From positions 1,674,001-1,738,000 of the forward strand of contig NZ_VIWU01000001.1 in the NCBI RefSeq assembly GCF_007994075.1: 64,000 nt of DNA, read 5' to 3'. How positions within the stretch are numbered: position 1 is the first letter of the stretch; every line of letters begins with the position of its first letter. The notes beneath the pieces were generated by a model. It was not told where the DNA came from and did not search any database. It saw nothing but the letters and a program-made list of their open reading frames with translations. The DNA comes from Pseudonocardia hierapolitana. GTDB lineage: Bacteria > Actinomycetota > Actinomycetes > Mycobacteriales > Pseudonocardiaceae. Both the position numbers and the translations under genes were made by a program. Shown piece by piece: positions 1-8,800 of the stretch.

Positions 1-638
1 CCGGCGACGTGGGTGAGCAGGTCGTACGCCTCGGCGATGAGCTGGATGTCGGCGTACTCGATGCCGTTGTGCACCATCTTGACGTAGTGGCCCGCGCCGT
101 CCGGCCCGACGTGCACGCAGCACGGCGTGCCGTCCACCTGCGCGGCGATGCTCGTGAAGACCTCCTCGACCTCGGCGTACGCGGCCGGGTCGCCGCCGGG
201 CATGATGCTCGGCCCGAGCAGCGCGCCCTCCTCGCCGCCGGACACACCCACGCCCATGAAGCGCAGGCCGCGGGCGGCGCACTCCTCGGTGCGCCGCTTG
301 GTGTCGGGGAAGTGCGAGTTGCCTGCGTCGATGATGATGTCGCCCTCGTCGAGCAGCGGCGCGAGCTCCTCGATCACGGCGTCGACGGGCGCGCCCGCCT
401 TCACCATGACGATGATCCGCCGCGGCCGCTCCAGCGCGGCGACGAACTCCTCGACCGTCTCCGCCGCCGTGAACGCGCCCTCCGAGCCGTAGGCCTCCAT
501 GAACTCCCGGGTACGCGCCGCCGTCCGGTTGTGGACGGCGACCGGGGTGCCCCGACGGGCGATGTTGCGGGCGAGGTTCGCCCCCATCACGGCCAGCCCG
601 GTCACGCCGATGCGGCTCTTGGCGTCTGCCACGGTCAT
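1..638 (-). CDS. gnd: 6-phosphogluconate dehydrogenase, N-terminal part (cut by window edge)
   Basis: Catalyses NADP-dependent oxidative decarboxylation of 6-phosphogluconate to ribulose 5-phosphate in the cytosolic pentose phosphate pathway. The minus strand reads [20 protein letters not shown] and then NLARN, the Rossmann nucleotide-binding start typical of this family. Further along come the stretches [20 protein letters not shown] and [13 protein letters not shown], the conserved substrate-binding and catalytic region (Lys and His-Asn visible). About 212 residues lie in the window; family members are about 470-480, so the C-terminal half is outside. The ATG at 636-638 follows GAGGGGAAGCG on the minus strand. 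The next gene on this strand upstream is holA. Identification is firm; whether it is the only copy cannot be told. Confidence 0.93.
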   Translation of the reverse strand, partial: MTVADAKSRIGVTGLAVMGANLARNIARRGTPVAVHNRTAARTREFMEAYGSEGAFTAAETVEEFVAALERPRRIIVMVKAGAPVDAVIEELAPLLDEGDIIIDAGNSHFPDTKRRTEECAARGLRFMGVGVSGGEEGALLGPSIMPGGDPAAYAEVEEVFTSIAAQVDGTPCCVHVGPDGAGHYVKMVHNGIEYADIQLIAEAYDLLTHVA

Positions 639-862
639 CGCTTCCCCTCACCAGTCGGTGCGCCAGTCAGCACGCTACCGCCCGCGGAACGGGCGGGATC
701 ACCCTCGGGTTCCGCTCGATGCGAGCGCCACCGAGGAGGACGCGCATCAAACGTGAGATGGGATACATCGCATCGACAGCTCCGGCGGCTCTCGCCGACA
801 GTAGGAGTTCGCCGGCGGGCGCCACGCTCCCCTCGCCCGTCCGACACGAGGAGATTCCCCCG

Positions 863-979
863 ATGCTCGTTGACCTGCTCGCGTTGATCCCCGCCGTCCT
901 CGCCGGTATCGGCGGCGCCCTACTGGGCGACAAGGTCGGAGGCTGGTTCAAGAAGTCCCGCACCAGCGGAAACAGCTGA
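863..979 (+). CDS. 38-residue hydrophobic small protein, unknown function
   Basis: A short ORF starting MLVDLLALIPAVLAGIGGAL and ending GDKVGGWFKKSRTSGNS. An excellent ribosome binding site, GAGGAG, lies at 849-854, nine bases before the ATG. It has one hydrophobic or amphipathic stretch (about residues 3-21) and a basic tail (KK, R), so it probably sits at the membrane. I do not recognise a family. It lies in the gap between gnd and holA, where many actinobacteria carry rpsT, but it is not ribosomal protein S20. It could be a small membrane protein, a toxin-like peptide or a secreted peptide; the sequence does not decide. Length and start are supported mainly by the Shine-Dalgarno sequence. 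Confidence 0.5.
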   Translation: MLVDLLALIPAVLAGIGGALLGDKVGGWFKKSRTSGNS

Positions 980-1082
980 GTTCTCGACCCTCCCGGGCAG
1001 GTCGGACGTAGATGCGACATGCCCGCACCCGCGATCGACCGCATCCACGGCCGACCTGACCCTCGCGTAGCGCCGGCGCGGC

Positions 1083-2042
1083 TCAGCGGCGCGAGCGGGC
1101 CGCCAGGATGCGCAGGACGGCTCGTTCCAGTGCGTAGTCCGGGTCGGCCGCGGCGCCCTTCACGTCGGCGTTGACCTCCGCCGCCGCCGCGAACGCCTCG
1201 GCCAGTGCCTCCGGGCCCCATCCGCGGACCGCCTGCTGCGCCTTGCGGATCTTCCAGGGCGGCATGCCCAGCGTGCCGGCCAGCCGGTTGGGGTCGCCCC
1301 GGCCCGCCGACCCGACCTTCGCGAGCGTGCGCAGCGCGTCGGCCAGTGCGTCGGCGACCAGCACCGACGGCGTGCCGAGGAGCTGTGCCCAGCGCAGCGC
1401 CTCGATCGCGCCGGCCCGATCGCCTGCCACGACCTTGTCGGCCACCGCGAACCCGGACGCCTCGGCCCGGCCGCGGTGGTAGCGGCGCACCGCGCGCTCG
1501 TCGACCGAGCCGCCGGTGTCGGCCACCAGCTGGCTGGTGGCCGAGGCGAGCTCCCGCAGGTCGGACCCCACCGCCTCGAGCAGCGCGCCGATCGCGTCCC
1601 CCGTGATCTTGCCGCCGACGCGGCGGGCCTCGGCACGCACGAAGTCGGACCGCTCGTCCATCCTCGTGATCTTGTTGCAGGTGGTGACGGGGGCGCCCGC
1701 CTTCCGCAGCGCGTCGACGAGCGCCTTGTTGCGCGCCCCGCCCGAGTGGACGACCACGAGGACGATGCCCTCGGCCGGGTCGGCCGACTGCTCCACGATC
1801 GCCCCTGCCAGCTCCTTGCCGACCTCCTGCACCGCGAGCAGGACGAGCACCCGCCCCTCGGCGAAGAGCGACGGGCCCAGGCTCTCGGCCAGGTCGGCGG
1901 GGGTGAGCTCGGACGCGCGCATCCGGCGCACCTCGGCCGACGGGTCGCCCGCCCGGACCTCGGCCACCACCTGCTCGATCGCCCGCTCGACGAGCAGCTC
2001 CTCCTCGCCGATGACGAGGCGGAGGGGGGCTGGCGCGGCCAT
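1083..2042 (-). CDS. holA: DNA polymerase III subunit delta
   Basis: Clamp-loader subunit that opens the beta sliding clamp during replication. The 319-residue protein starts MAAPAPLRLVIGEEELLVER and has the usual delta layout: an N-terminal AAA-like domain (GEEELLVERAIEQVV), a middle region with LLEAVGSDLRELASATSQLV, and a C-terminal collar domain ending YALERAVLRILAARSRR. Length fits the actinobacterial family (about 315-330). The ATG at 2040-2042 is preferred because GGGAG lies about 8 bases upstream; a GTG at 2058-2060 would add six residues. In relatives holA usually follows comEC directly; here the neighbour on that side is thrC and comEC is near 59 kb. Confidence 0.93.
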   Translation of the reverse strand: MAAPAPLRLVIGEEELLVERAIEQVVAEVRAGDPSAEVRRMRASELTPADLAESLGPSLFAEGRVLVLLAVQEVGKELAGAIVEQSADPAEGIVLVVVHSGGARNKALVDALRKAGAPVTTCNKITRMDERSDFVRAEARRVGGKITGDAIGALLEAVGSDLRELASATSQLVADTGGSVDERAVRRYHRGRAEASGFAVADKVVAGDRAGAIEALRWAQLLGTPSVLVADALADALRTLAKVGSAGRGDPNRLAGTLGMPPWKIRKAQQAVRGWGPEALAEAFAAAAEVNADVKGAAADPDYALERAVLRILAARSRR

Positions 2043-2104
2043 GCGTCCATGCTCCCGCACGGCCCCGACATCACGTGACCCGGCTCCCAGATCACGGGAC
2101 GCGC

Positions 2105-2134
2105 TTGGGAGCCGGGGTGATCGTGTCGTAACGT
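2105..2134 (+). promoter_or_regulatory. Candidate sigma-70-type promoter for thrC
   Basis: TTGGGA at 2105-2110 and TAACGT at 2129-2134 are separated by 18 bases and lie just upstream of the riboswitch. Transcription would begin near 2140, leaving about 15 nt before the aptamer. Assigned by pattern and position only. Confidence 0.4.
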
Positions 2135-2155
2135 GTTGGGCACAACCGCATATGG

Positions 2156-2268
2156 CTCATCCAGAGGGGCAGAGGGAACGGCCCGACGAAGCCCCGGCAA
2201 CCGGCGATGCGCGCTCTTGCGCTCGAACACGGTGCCAATTCCGACCCGCACGGTGCGGGAAAGATGAG
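2156..2268 (+). promoter_or_regulatory. SAM-I (S-box) riboswitch upstream of thrC
   Basis: The conserved SAM-I core is visible: CAGAGG at 2162-2167, then GAGGGAACGGCCCGACGAAG and CCCCGGCAACC, matching the family core (GAGGGA, GGCCC, GAxGAA, CCCGGCAACC). The closing P1 helix is CTCATC (2156-2161) paired with GATGAG (2263-2268), a perfect 6-bp stem. The thrC Shine-Dalgarno GAGGAG (2266-2271) overlaps the 3' strand of P1. A SAM-bound aptamer would therefore hide the ribosome binding site, giving translational OFF control with no need for a separate expression platform. The actinobacterial SAM-IV class was considered, but the long core fits SAM-I better. Confidence 0.88.
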
Positions 2269-2278
2269 GAGACTTCTC

Positions 2279-3550
2279 ATGTCCCTGACTGCTGACAGCG
2301 CCACGACCACCGCTTTCGACCTCGGACCCGCCCGTGCGCTGTCCTGTCGGGAATGCGGTCACCAGATCCCGCTCGCGGCCGAGTTCGCCTGTCCGGAGTG
2401 CTTCGGCCCGCTCGAGGTGGCCTACGACTTCGGCACCGTCACCCGCGAGTCGATCGAGGCGGGCCCCAAGTCCATCTGGCGCTACCGCCACCTGCTCCCC
2501 GTGCCCACGAACGTGCAGTCCCACCCCAACACCGAGCCCGGCCTCACCCGGCTGATCAAGGCCGACCGGCTCGCCGCCGCGCTGGGCGTGCGCACGCTGT
2601 GGGTCAAGGACGACACGGGCAACCCCACCCACTCCTTCAAGGACCGCGTGGTGGCCGTGGCGCTGGCCGCGGCCCGCGAGCTCGGCTTCACGGTGCTCTG
2701 CTGCCCGTCCACCGGCAACCTGGCCAACGCGGTGGCCGCCGCGGCCGCGCGGGCGGGCTGGGACTCGGTGGTGCTGATCCCCAGCTCCCTCGAGCAGGCC
2801 AAGGTGCTCACCACCGCCGTCTACGACGGCACCCTCCTCGCCGTCGACGGCAACTACGACGACGTCAACCGGCTCGCCACGGAGCTCGCCGCCGAGCACG
2901 AGGACTGGGCGTTCGTCAACGTCAACGTCCGGCCCTACTACGCGGAGGGCTCCAAGACCCTCGGCTACGAGGTGGCCGAGCAGCTCGGCTGGCGGCTGCC
3001 CGAGCAGATCGTGGTGCCCGTGGCGTCCGGCTCGCAGCTGACCAAGGTGGACAAGGGCTTCACCGAGCTCGGCACCCTCGGCCTGGTGGAGCCCACCCCG
3101 TACCGGGTGTTCGGCGCCCAGGCCACGGGCTGCTCACCGGTGGCCAAGGCGTTCGAGGACGGCCACGACGTGGTGCAGCCGGTGCGCCCCGACACGATCG
3201 CCCGCTCCCTCGCCATCGGCAACCCCGCCGACGGCCCGTACGTCCTCGACGCCGTCCGCCGCACCGGCGGGGCCGTCGCGCACGTCAGCGACGAGGAGGT
3301 CGTGGAGGGCATCCGGCTCCTCGCCCGCACGGAGGGCGTGTTCGCGGAGACGGCCGGCGGCGTCACCGTGGCCACCGCGAAGAAGCTCATCGAGTCGGGG
3401 CAGCTCGACCCCGACGCCGAGACCGTGCTGCTGATCACCGGCGACGGGCTCAAGACCCTCGACGCCGTGTCCGGGCACATCGGCCCGTCGGCCACCGTGC
3501 CCTCCACCAGCAAGGCGGTGCGCGAGGCGCTGGCGGCGCGCGGGCTCTGA
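2279..3550 (+). CDS. thrC: Threonine synthase (zinc-ribbon form)
   Basis: PLP enzyme that converts O-phosphohomoserine to threonine. The 423-residue protein begins MSLTADSATTTAFDLGPARA. It has an N-terminal zinc ribbon (Cys23, 26, 38, 41) and then the fold-type II PLP domain with GNPTHSFKDRV, where Lys121 is the Schiff-base lysine. STGNLANAVAAAAA (phosphate loop region) and a C-terminal GDGLKTLDAV follow. The ATG at 2279 has GAGGAG 7 bases upstream, overlapping the SAM riboswitch P1 stem, so expression should fall when SAM is high. Homoserine-derived carbon is shared between threonine and methionine, which makes SAM control plausible but unusual. A zinc-ribbon thrC may be a second, specialised copy; that cannot be judged here. 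Confidence 0.9.
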   Translation: MSLTADSATTTAFDLGPARALSCRECGHQIPLAAEFACPECFGPLEVAYDFGTVTRESIEAGPKSIWRYRHLLPVPTNVQSHPNTEPGLTRLIKADRLAAALGVRTLWVKDDTGNPTHSFKDRVVAVALAAARELGFTVLCCPSTGNLANAVAAAAARAGWDSVVLIPSSLEQAKVLTTAVYDGTLLAVDGNYDDVNRLATELAAEHEDWAFVNVNVRPYYAEGSKTLGYEVAEQLGWRLPEQIVVPVASGSQLTKVDKGFTELGTLGLVEPTPYRVFGAQATGCSPVAKAFEDGHDVVQPVRPDTIARSLAIGNPADGPYVLDAVRRTGGAVAHVSDEEVVEGIRLLARTEGVFAETAGGVTVATAKKLIESGQLDPDAETVLLITGDGLKTLDAVSGHIGPSATVPSTSKAVREALAARGL

Positions 3551-3562
3551 CGGCCGGGCTCA

Positions 3563-3583
3563 TCGCCGCGCCGGCAGCGGCGA
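3563..3583. terminator. Hairpin between convergent thrC and araC-type gene
   Basis: TCGCCGC (3563-3569) pairs with GCGGCGA (3577-3583) around a 7-nt loop. It lies in the 48-bp gap between two convergent genes and has no T-tract, as is common for high-GC terminators. It could serve both strands. Confidence 0.5.
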
Positions 3584-3598
3584 GCTACCCCGGGGCTC

Positions 3599-4507
3599 TC
3601 AGGAGCGGAAGGAGCGCGGCGTCCCACCGAACTCTCGGCGGAATGCGTCGGTGAAGGTGTTCACCGACGAGAAGCCACTGGCGAACGCGACGTCGGAGAT
3701 CCGCAGCCGCCCGTCGCCGAGGAGCCTGCGAGCGAGGGTCAGGCGTTCCCGACGGATCACCTCGCTCGGCGTGGTGTCTGCCGCCTTGAGGGCGACCTGC
3801 ACCTGGCGAAGCGACCAGCCGAGGGCAGCGGCGGCAGAAGCTCCGGTCAGTTTCGGATCCGCTGCATGCTCGGCGACGTGTGCGCGAAAGGCCTGCTCGA
3901 CGAGGTAGAGGGACCCACTCGTGGCAGGCGTCGCGAGCTGGCGGAGCATCTCGGCGGCTCCTGCCGCCGCCCGCTCGAACTCGCCGGGGCCGAAGCGATC
4001 GCTTTCCGCGGCGATACCTGTGAGCAGGTTGTGGGCCACCGCGCCCAGGCCCGTCCGGAGGTCCAGAACCGGCCGGGGCGGGGTGTCGGGACTCGCGTCG
4101 GGCAGGGTGAAGACCAGCGCGCGGACTCCGTCGCCGTGACGGATCTCGAAAGGATGAGCCGTCGCCAGCAGGCCCGCGGCGCCAGGATTCAGCCGGACGT
4201 CCTGGTCGCCGGCCCGAACGAGCATGTTTCCCGCCAGCGGGACGAGGACACGGACCCGGTAGTCGTCGTCCCGCGCCACGTCCTTCGCCGAACGGACGTA
4301 GTGGATCTGCTCCGACCAGAACTCCACCATCTGGTGGCGGGGCCCGCGCTGGAGCACGGTCCGCGCGCGGAAGTCCGAGGCGTCGGCGAACCCCGACGAG
4401 AAGCTGCAGTGGTTGGTCCGCACGTACTGGCTCCAGAACTCCGCGCGCTCGTGCGCGTCCAAGCGCAGTGTGGAGGTGCGTTCCACCAGGTGCGCGCCGA
4501 CGTCCAT
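3599..4507 (-). CDS. AraC-family transcriptional regulator
   Basis: A 302-residue cytosolic regulator. The N-terminal part (about 20-170) resembles the AraC-binding-like ligand domain with FSSGFADASDFRARTVLQRG and a cupin-like stretch VLVPLAGNMLVRAGDQDVRL. The C-terminal part (about 200-302) carries the two helix-turn-helix units, seen in LRQVQVALKAADTTPSEVIR and FASGFSSVNTFTDAFRREFG. The ATG at 4505-4507 follows GGGAGGGTGGGC. It is divergent from a DUF4331 gene, and the 186-bp gap holds a perfect 11-bp inverted repeat, a likely operator. It probably controls that neighbour. The ligand is unknown. Confidence 0.88.
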   Translation of the reverse strand: MDVGAHLVERTSTLRLDAHERAEFWSQYVRTNHCSFSSGFADASDFRARTVLQRGPRHQMVEFWSEQIHYVRSAKDVARDDDYRVRVLVPLAGNMLVRAGDQDVRLNPGAAGLLATAHPFEIRHGDGVRALVFTLPDASPDTPPRPVLDLRTGLGAVAHNLLTGIAAESDRFGPGEFERAAAGAAEMLRQLATPATSGSLYLVEQAFRAHVAEHAADPKLTGASAAAALGWSLRQVQVALKAADTTPSEVIRRERLTLARRLLGDGRLRISDVAFASGFSSVNTFTDAFRREFGGTPRSFRS

Positions 4508-4617
4508 GCCCACCCTCCCGCCGACACAGGGTAATGCGCGTTCTCGGGACTTCTCTGCGCGTCCTCGGCGGATCGCGCGGCCGGCGCTGCTTAGCCTCGA
4601 CAACCGCGGCGCGCACG

Positions 4618-4653
4618 ACAGACGTGCTCCGTGGCTCCGACCAGCACGTCTGT
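4618..4653. promoter_or_regulatory. Perfect 11-bp inverted repeat between araC-type gene and DUF4331 gene
   Basis: ACAGACGTGCT (4618-4628) is repeated inverted as AGCACGTCTGT (4643-4653) with a 14-bp spacer, so the centres are 25 bp apart. It lies 41 bases upstream of the preferred DUF4331 start. It may bind two regulator monomers or form a leader hairpin. Confidence 0.55.
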
Positions 4654-4693
4654 TGGCCACACTGACCCTACGGACGGAACGGCAGGTTCTCCC

Positions 4694-5722
4694 GTGTCCC
4701 ACCATCTCGACTCGCCGCTCGCGCGGCAGGACATCCGGCTCGACATCACCGATCTCTACGTCTTCGGCGGCGAGAGCGGCACCGTATTCGTGATCAACGT
4801 CTGTCATTCCCTGGGCAAGGCGGCCGTCCCCGGCTACCACCCCGAGGGAAGGTACGAATTCAAGATCGACTTGGACGGGGATGTCGTCGAGGACCTGACC
4901 TACCGCTTCACGTTCGACGCCCGGGATCCGGAAGGTCGCCAGGGTTATGAGGTCCGACGCCTCACCGGCGTCGAGGCAACGGACCCGTCGGCCGTCGGGA
5001 CCGTCGTCGCGCAGGGCCGCACCGAGCAGACCCTCACCGCGGAGGGCGGTGCCCGCATCTGGGCAGGTCGAGCAGGGGATCCCTTCTGGATCGAGCCGAC
5101 CGTGCTGCACGCGGTCGGACACGCGGTGCAGGACGGCACGACGGTCGACCTCACCGGCTGGACGCCCGCCGAGGCGAGCAATCTGTTCGCCGGACAGACC
5201 GTGCACTCCATCGTGCTCGAGGTCCCGGACGCCGCCCTGGTGTCGTCGGCCGCCGACGGGCGGATCGGCGTGTGGGCGGTCGCCTCCCTGGCCACGGACG
5301 CAGGCGGGTGGCGCTCGATCAACCGCGTCGGGCTGCCGATGATCCACCCGCTGTTCACCCAGTACGACGAGGATCTCGGGGACCGCCTCAACGCCGGCGC
5401 GCCGAGCGAGGACCTCGCGACATACGGGGACCTGCTGACCAAAGAGATCGCCGGCATCGTCGGCGCCTACGGAACCGCCGAGGACCCAACGGCATACGCG
5501 GAGGGGCTCGTCGCTCGCATGCTCCCGAACGTCCTGCCCTACACCGTCGGCACCGCCGCCACCTTCGGCTTCAGCGGCTGGATCGGCCGCTCGCTGACCG
5601 ACAACGCGCCGGACGTCATGTTCTCCCTCGCGGCGAACACCCCGATCTCCCTCGGCATCGGCAAGGAGTCGGTCACGAGTAAGCCGACGGGTGTCTTCCC
5701 TTACGTCCCGCCCGCGGCCTGA
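4694..5722 (+). CDS. DUF4331 family protein
   Basis: A 342-residue protein beginning VSHHLDSPLARQDIRLDITD and LYVFGGE, the characteristic start of the DUF4331 family (SHH.DSP followed by DLY.F). No signal peptide is evident with this start. The body is rich in beta-type segments and ends VTSKPTGVFPYVPPAA. The GTG at 4694 is chosen over a GTG at 4631 because family members begin at SHHxDSP and because the 4631 start falls inside the inverted repeat. Biochemical function of the family is not established. Its divergent AraC-type neighbour is the likely regulator. A strong hairpin follows the stop codon. Confidence 0.78.
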   Translation: MSHHLDSPLARQDIRLDITDLYVFGGESGTVFVINVCHSLGKAAVPGYHPEGRYEFKIDLDGDVVEDLTYRFTFDARDPEGRQGYEVRRLTGVEATDPSAVGTVVAQGRTEQTLTAEGGARIWAGRAGDPFWIEPTVLHAVGHAVQDGTTVDLTGWTPAEASNLFAGQTVHSIVLEVPDAALVSSAADGRIGVWAVASLATDAGGWRSINRVGLPMIHPLFTQYDEDLGDRLNAGAPSEDLATYGDLLTKEIAGIVGAYGTAEDPTAYAEGLVARMLPNVLPYTVGTAATFGFSGWIGRSLTDNAPDVMFSLAANTPISLGIGKESVTSKPTGVFPYVPPAA

Positions 5723-5728
5723 GCGAAC

Positions 5729-5755
5729 GGCACGGCCGATCGTTGCGGCCGTGCC
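5729..5755. terminator. Strong hairpin after DUF4331 gene
   Basis: GGCACGGCCG (5729-5738) and CGGCCGTGCC (5746-5755) form a perfect 10-bp stem with a 7-nt loop, seven bases after the stop codon and before the convergent SARP gene end. It has no long T-tract. Confidence 0.65.
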
Positions 5756-5818
5756 CACCCTCTCCTCGGAGCAGCCGGCACGCCTGTGCGATGCCCGGGC
5801 GCCGCCGCTGCCCGGCAG

Positions 5819-8800
5819 TCATTCCGTCGCGCGGGCGACGAGGAGGCCCGCTTCTGGCTCGCCGTGCACCCGGCCGTGGTCGAACGCCGAAGCGAACGCG
5901 TCGTCCCCCACCGCCGCACGGCACGTCGCGGTGATCCGGTCGACGTCGCCCCGTTCACCGGCCGGCAACGGCGCACCGACCTCTGCCCGCAGCGCGGCGG
6001 CCGCCCCGAGCAGCCGCGCCGCCCGCTCGTGGTCGCCGCAGAGCGCTTCCACGCCGGCGAGCCCTTCCAGCGCCAGCGCCACCGCACGCGGGTCGGCCGC
6101 CTTGCGCGCCGCCGCCAGCCCTTCCAGGTGCAGGGCGCAGGCGGCATCGGCGTCACCGCGTTGTTCGGCGATGAAGCCCAGCTCGGCGAGGATGAGGGCG
6201 ATCGCCATGTCCGACTCCAGCCGCCGGTCGTAGGCCAGCCACTTGCGCAACCACGCCTCGGCCTCGTCGAATCGTCCCTGCCGCCGCGCGCTCAGCGCCA
6301 AGCCCAGCTCGGCGAACTCCTCGCCGATCGTGTAGCCCTGCGCCACGGCCTGCACGCGGGCGCTTTCGTGCAGCTCGTCGGCCTGCTCGAAGTCGCCGGT
6401 CAGCAACGCGATCCGGCCGAACGCTGACAGCTTGTCCGACACCTCGCTGCTCAGGCCCAGCTCTTCGGCGATCCGCAGGCCGTCGCGGTGCAGCTCGGCC
6501 GCGCGGTCGTAGTCGCCGACGACCTCGGCGTGCGTGCCGAGGCCGAACGTCGCGTGCAACTGCCCCCACCGGTCGCCCACCTCGGTGAACAGGGCCATGC
6601 CGCGCTCGCCGTGCCGGGCCATCGCGGGCAGGTCGCTGCGCGCCAACGCATACCGCGCGAGAGTGCCGTGGGCGGCGGCCGTGCCCCACCGGTCGCCCTG
6701 GTCCTCGAACACCGCCAATGCCCCGGCGACGAGGTCGTGGCCGATGCTCAGCTCGCCGATGCCCAGGCCGGTGAACCCGAGGAACCACTCGGCCCGCGCC
6801 CGCCGGGCCGCGGCCTCCGCGTCGGTCGGCCGGGTCTCGAGCAGCGGCACCATTGCGGACCCGACGCCCATGCGCAGGTTGAACGCGGTGTGCCACACCC
6901 GGACCGTGCCCGCCACGCCGTCGGGACCGCCGGCGGCCAGCGCCGCGGTCAGCGCCCGCCGCCCCTCGCCGAGCCGACCGCGCAGCACCCAGTACCAGGC
7001 CAACGACTCGACCAGCGGCAACGCCTCGCCGTCGCGGGCCGCGTGGTCGATCGCGGCACGCAGGTTGGCGGCCTCGGCGTCGAGCAGGCGCAGCCACTGC
7101 CGCTGCCGGGGTCCGCGCAGGTGCGGGTCGGCGGTGGCGGCGAGCCGCGCGTAGTGGTCCCGGTGCCGCCGCTCGACCTCGGCGACCTCGCCCGCCTCGT
7201 GCAGCTTCGCCGAGGCGTACTCGGCGACCGACTCCAAGAGCCGATATCGGGGCGGATCGGCGGTGGTGGCGGTGACCAGCGAGCGGTCGACCAGGCGTGC
7301 CAGCAGGTCCGGCACGTCGAGGCCGGCGCCGCCGGACACGGCCTCCGCCGCGCTCAACGTCCACCCGTCCACGTGCACGGACAGGCGGCGCAGCACGGTC
7401 CGCTCGGCCTCGGTCAGCAGCTCCCAGCTCCAGTCGAGCATCGCCCGCAGGGTCCGCTGCCGGGCGGGCGTGTCGCTGTGCCCCGCGGTCAGCGCGCGGA
7501 ACCGGTCGTCCAGCCGCGCCAGTACCTCGTGGACGCCCCATGCGCGGACCCTGGTGGCGGCGAGTTCCAGGGCCAGTGGGATGCCGTCCAGCCTGCGGCA
7601 GATCGCCGCGACGGCGTCGGCGTTGTCCGCGTCGAGGGCGAAGCCGGGCGCGCTCGCCGCCGCTCGGGCCGCGAACAGCTCGACGGCGCTGGGCTCGGCC
7701 AACGTCGGCACGGTCCACAGCAGCTCACCGGCCACGGCCAATGGGCGTTGGCTGGTGGCCAGCACCCGCAGCCCGGGCGCGGCGCGCAGCAGCCCCGCGG
7801 CCAGCTCCGCCGCGGCCGGTGCGACGTGCTCGCAGTTGTCGAGCAGGAGCAACATCCGCTTGGCTCGCAACGCCTCGGCGAGCGTGCCGGCCAGGTCCGT
7901 CACCACGCAGTCGCGGATGCCCACGCTCGCCGCCACCAGCGCGGCCACCTCGTCCGGCGACGCGCCCGCCGGCAGCGCGGCCAGCTCGACCAGCCACGTG
8001 CCGTCCGGGAACCCGGTGACCAGCTCCCGGGCCACGGCCAGTGCCAGGCGGGTCTTGCCGACGCCACCCGGGCCGGTGAGGGTGACCAGCCTGTCCGCCG
8101 CGAGCAGCAACCGCACCTCGCCGAGGTCCGCCTCCCGGCCGACCAGGTCGCCGAGCAGGTGCGGCAGGTTCGTGGGCGGCTCCACCGAGCCACCGAGCGA
8201 CGGATCCTGCTCCAGGATCGCGCGGTGCAGCGCGGCCAGGCGCGGGCCCGGTTCGACGCCGAGCTCCGCGCTCAGCCTGGCCCGCACGTCGCGGTAGCCC
8301 GCCAGCGCCTCGCCCTGCCGCCCGGCTCGGTAGAGCGCACGCAGGTGGGCGGCCCGGAGGCGCTCGCGCAGCGGGTGGCGGGCCACCAGGTCGCCGAGCT
8401 CGTCGGCCAGCACGCCCGGATCTCCGAACTCGAGGCGTGCCTCGGCCCGCTGCTCCCACGCGGTGAGGCGCAGCTCGACCAGCCGGGCCGTGACCTCCCG
8501 CGCGAATGCCTCGTCGACGAAGTCGGCCAGCACAGCACCCCGCCACAACGCCAGAGCGTCGTCCAGCACCGGGACCCGCGCCCGCGGGTCACCGATCGTG
8601 GCAGCTTCGGCGAGTAGCGCTTCGAACCGCCCGGCGTCCACCGCGTCCGGTGCGACGTCGAGCAGGTAGCCGGGCGGGCGGGAGACGACGAGCTGCCGCG
8701 CGCCGGGCTCTGCGTCGTCCAGCGCGGCGCGGAGCTGGGACACCCTGGTCTGCAGTGCGGCCGCGGGGTTCGCGGGCAGCCGGTCGCCCCACAGGCGGTC

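Noticed and set aside
2156..2268. SAM-IV rather than SAM-I riboswitch
   Set aside because: The long GAGGGA...GGCCC...GAAGCCCCGGCAACC core with a single closing P1 fits SAM-I; SAM-IV-specific extra helices were not seen by eye.
1160..2899. Minus-strand open frame of 579 codons over holA and thrC
   Set aside because: Runs across two well-supported genes and the riboswitch in another frame; composition is Arg/Ser-rich shadow.
4631..4693. Upstream GTG start for the DUF4331 protein
   Set aside because: Adds 21 residues unlike the family and lies within the perfect inverted repeat; the SHHLDSP start fits the family.
6488..8617. Long plus-strand open frame of 709 codons
   Set aside because: It is antisense to the first SARP gene, rich in Gly/Arg/Gln/Pro without domains. 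High GC makes such shadow frames common.
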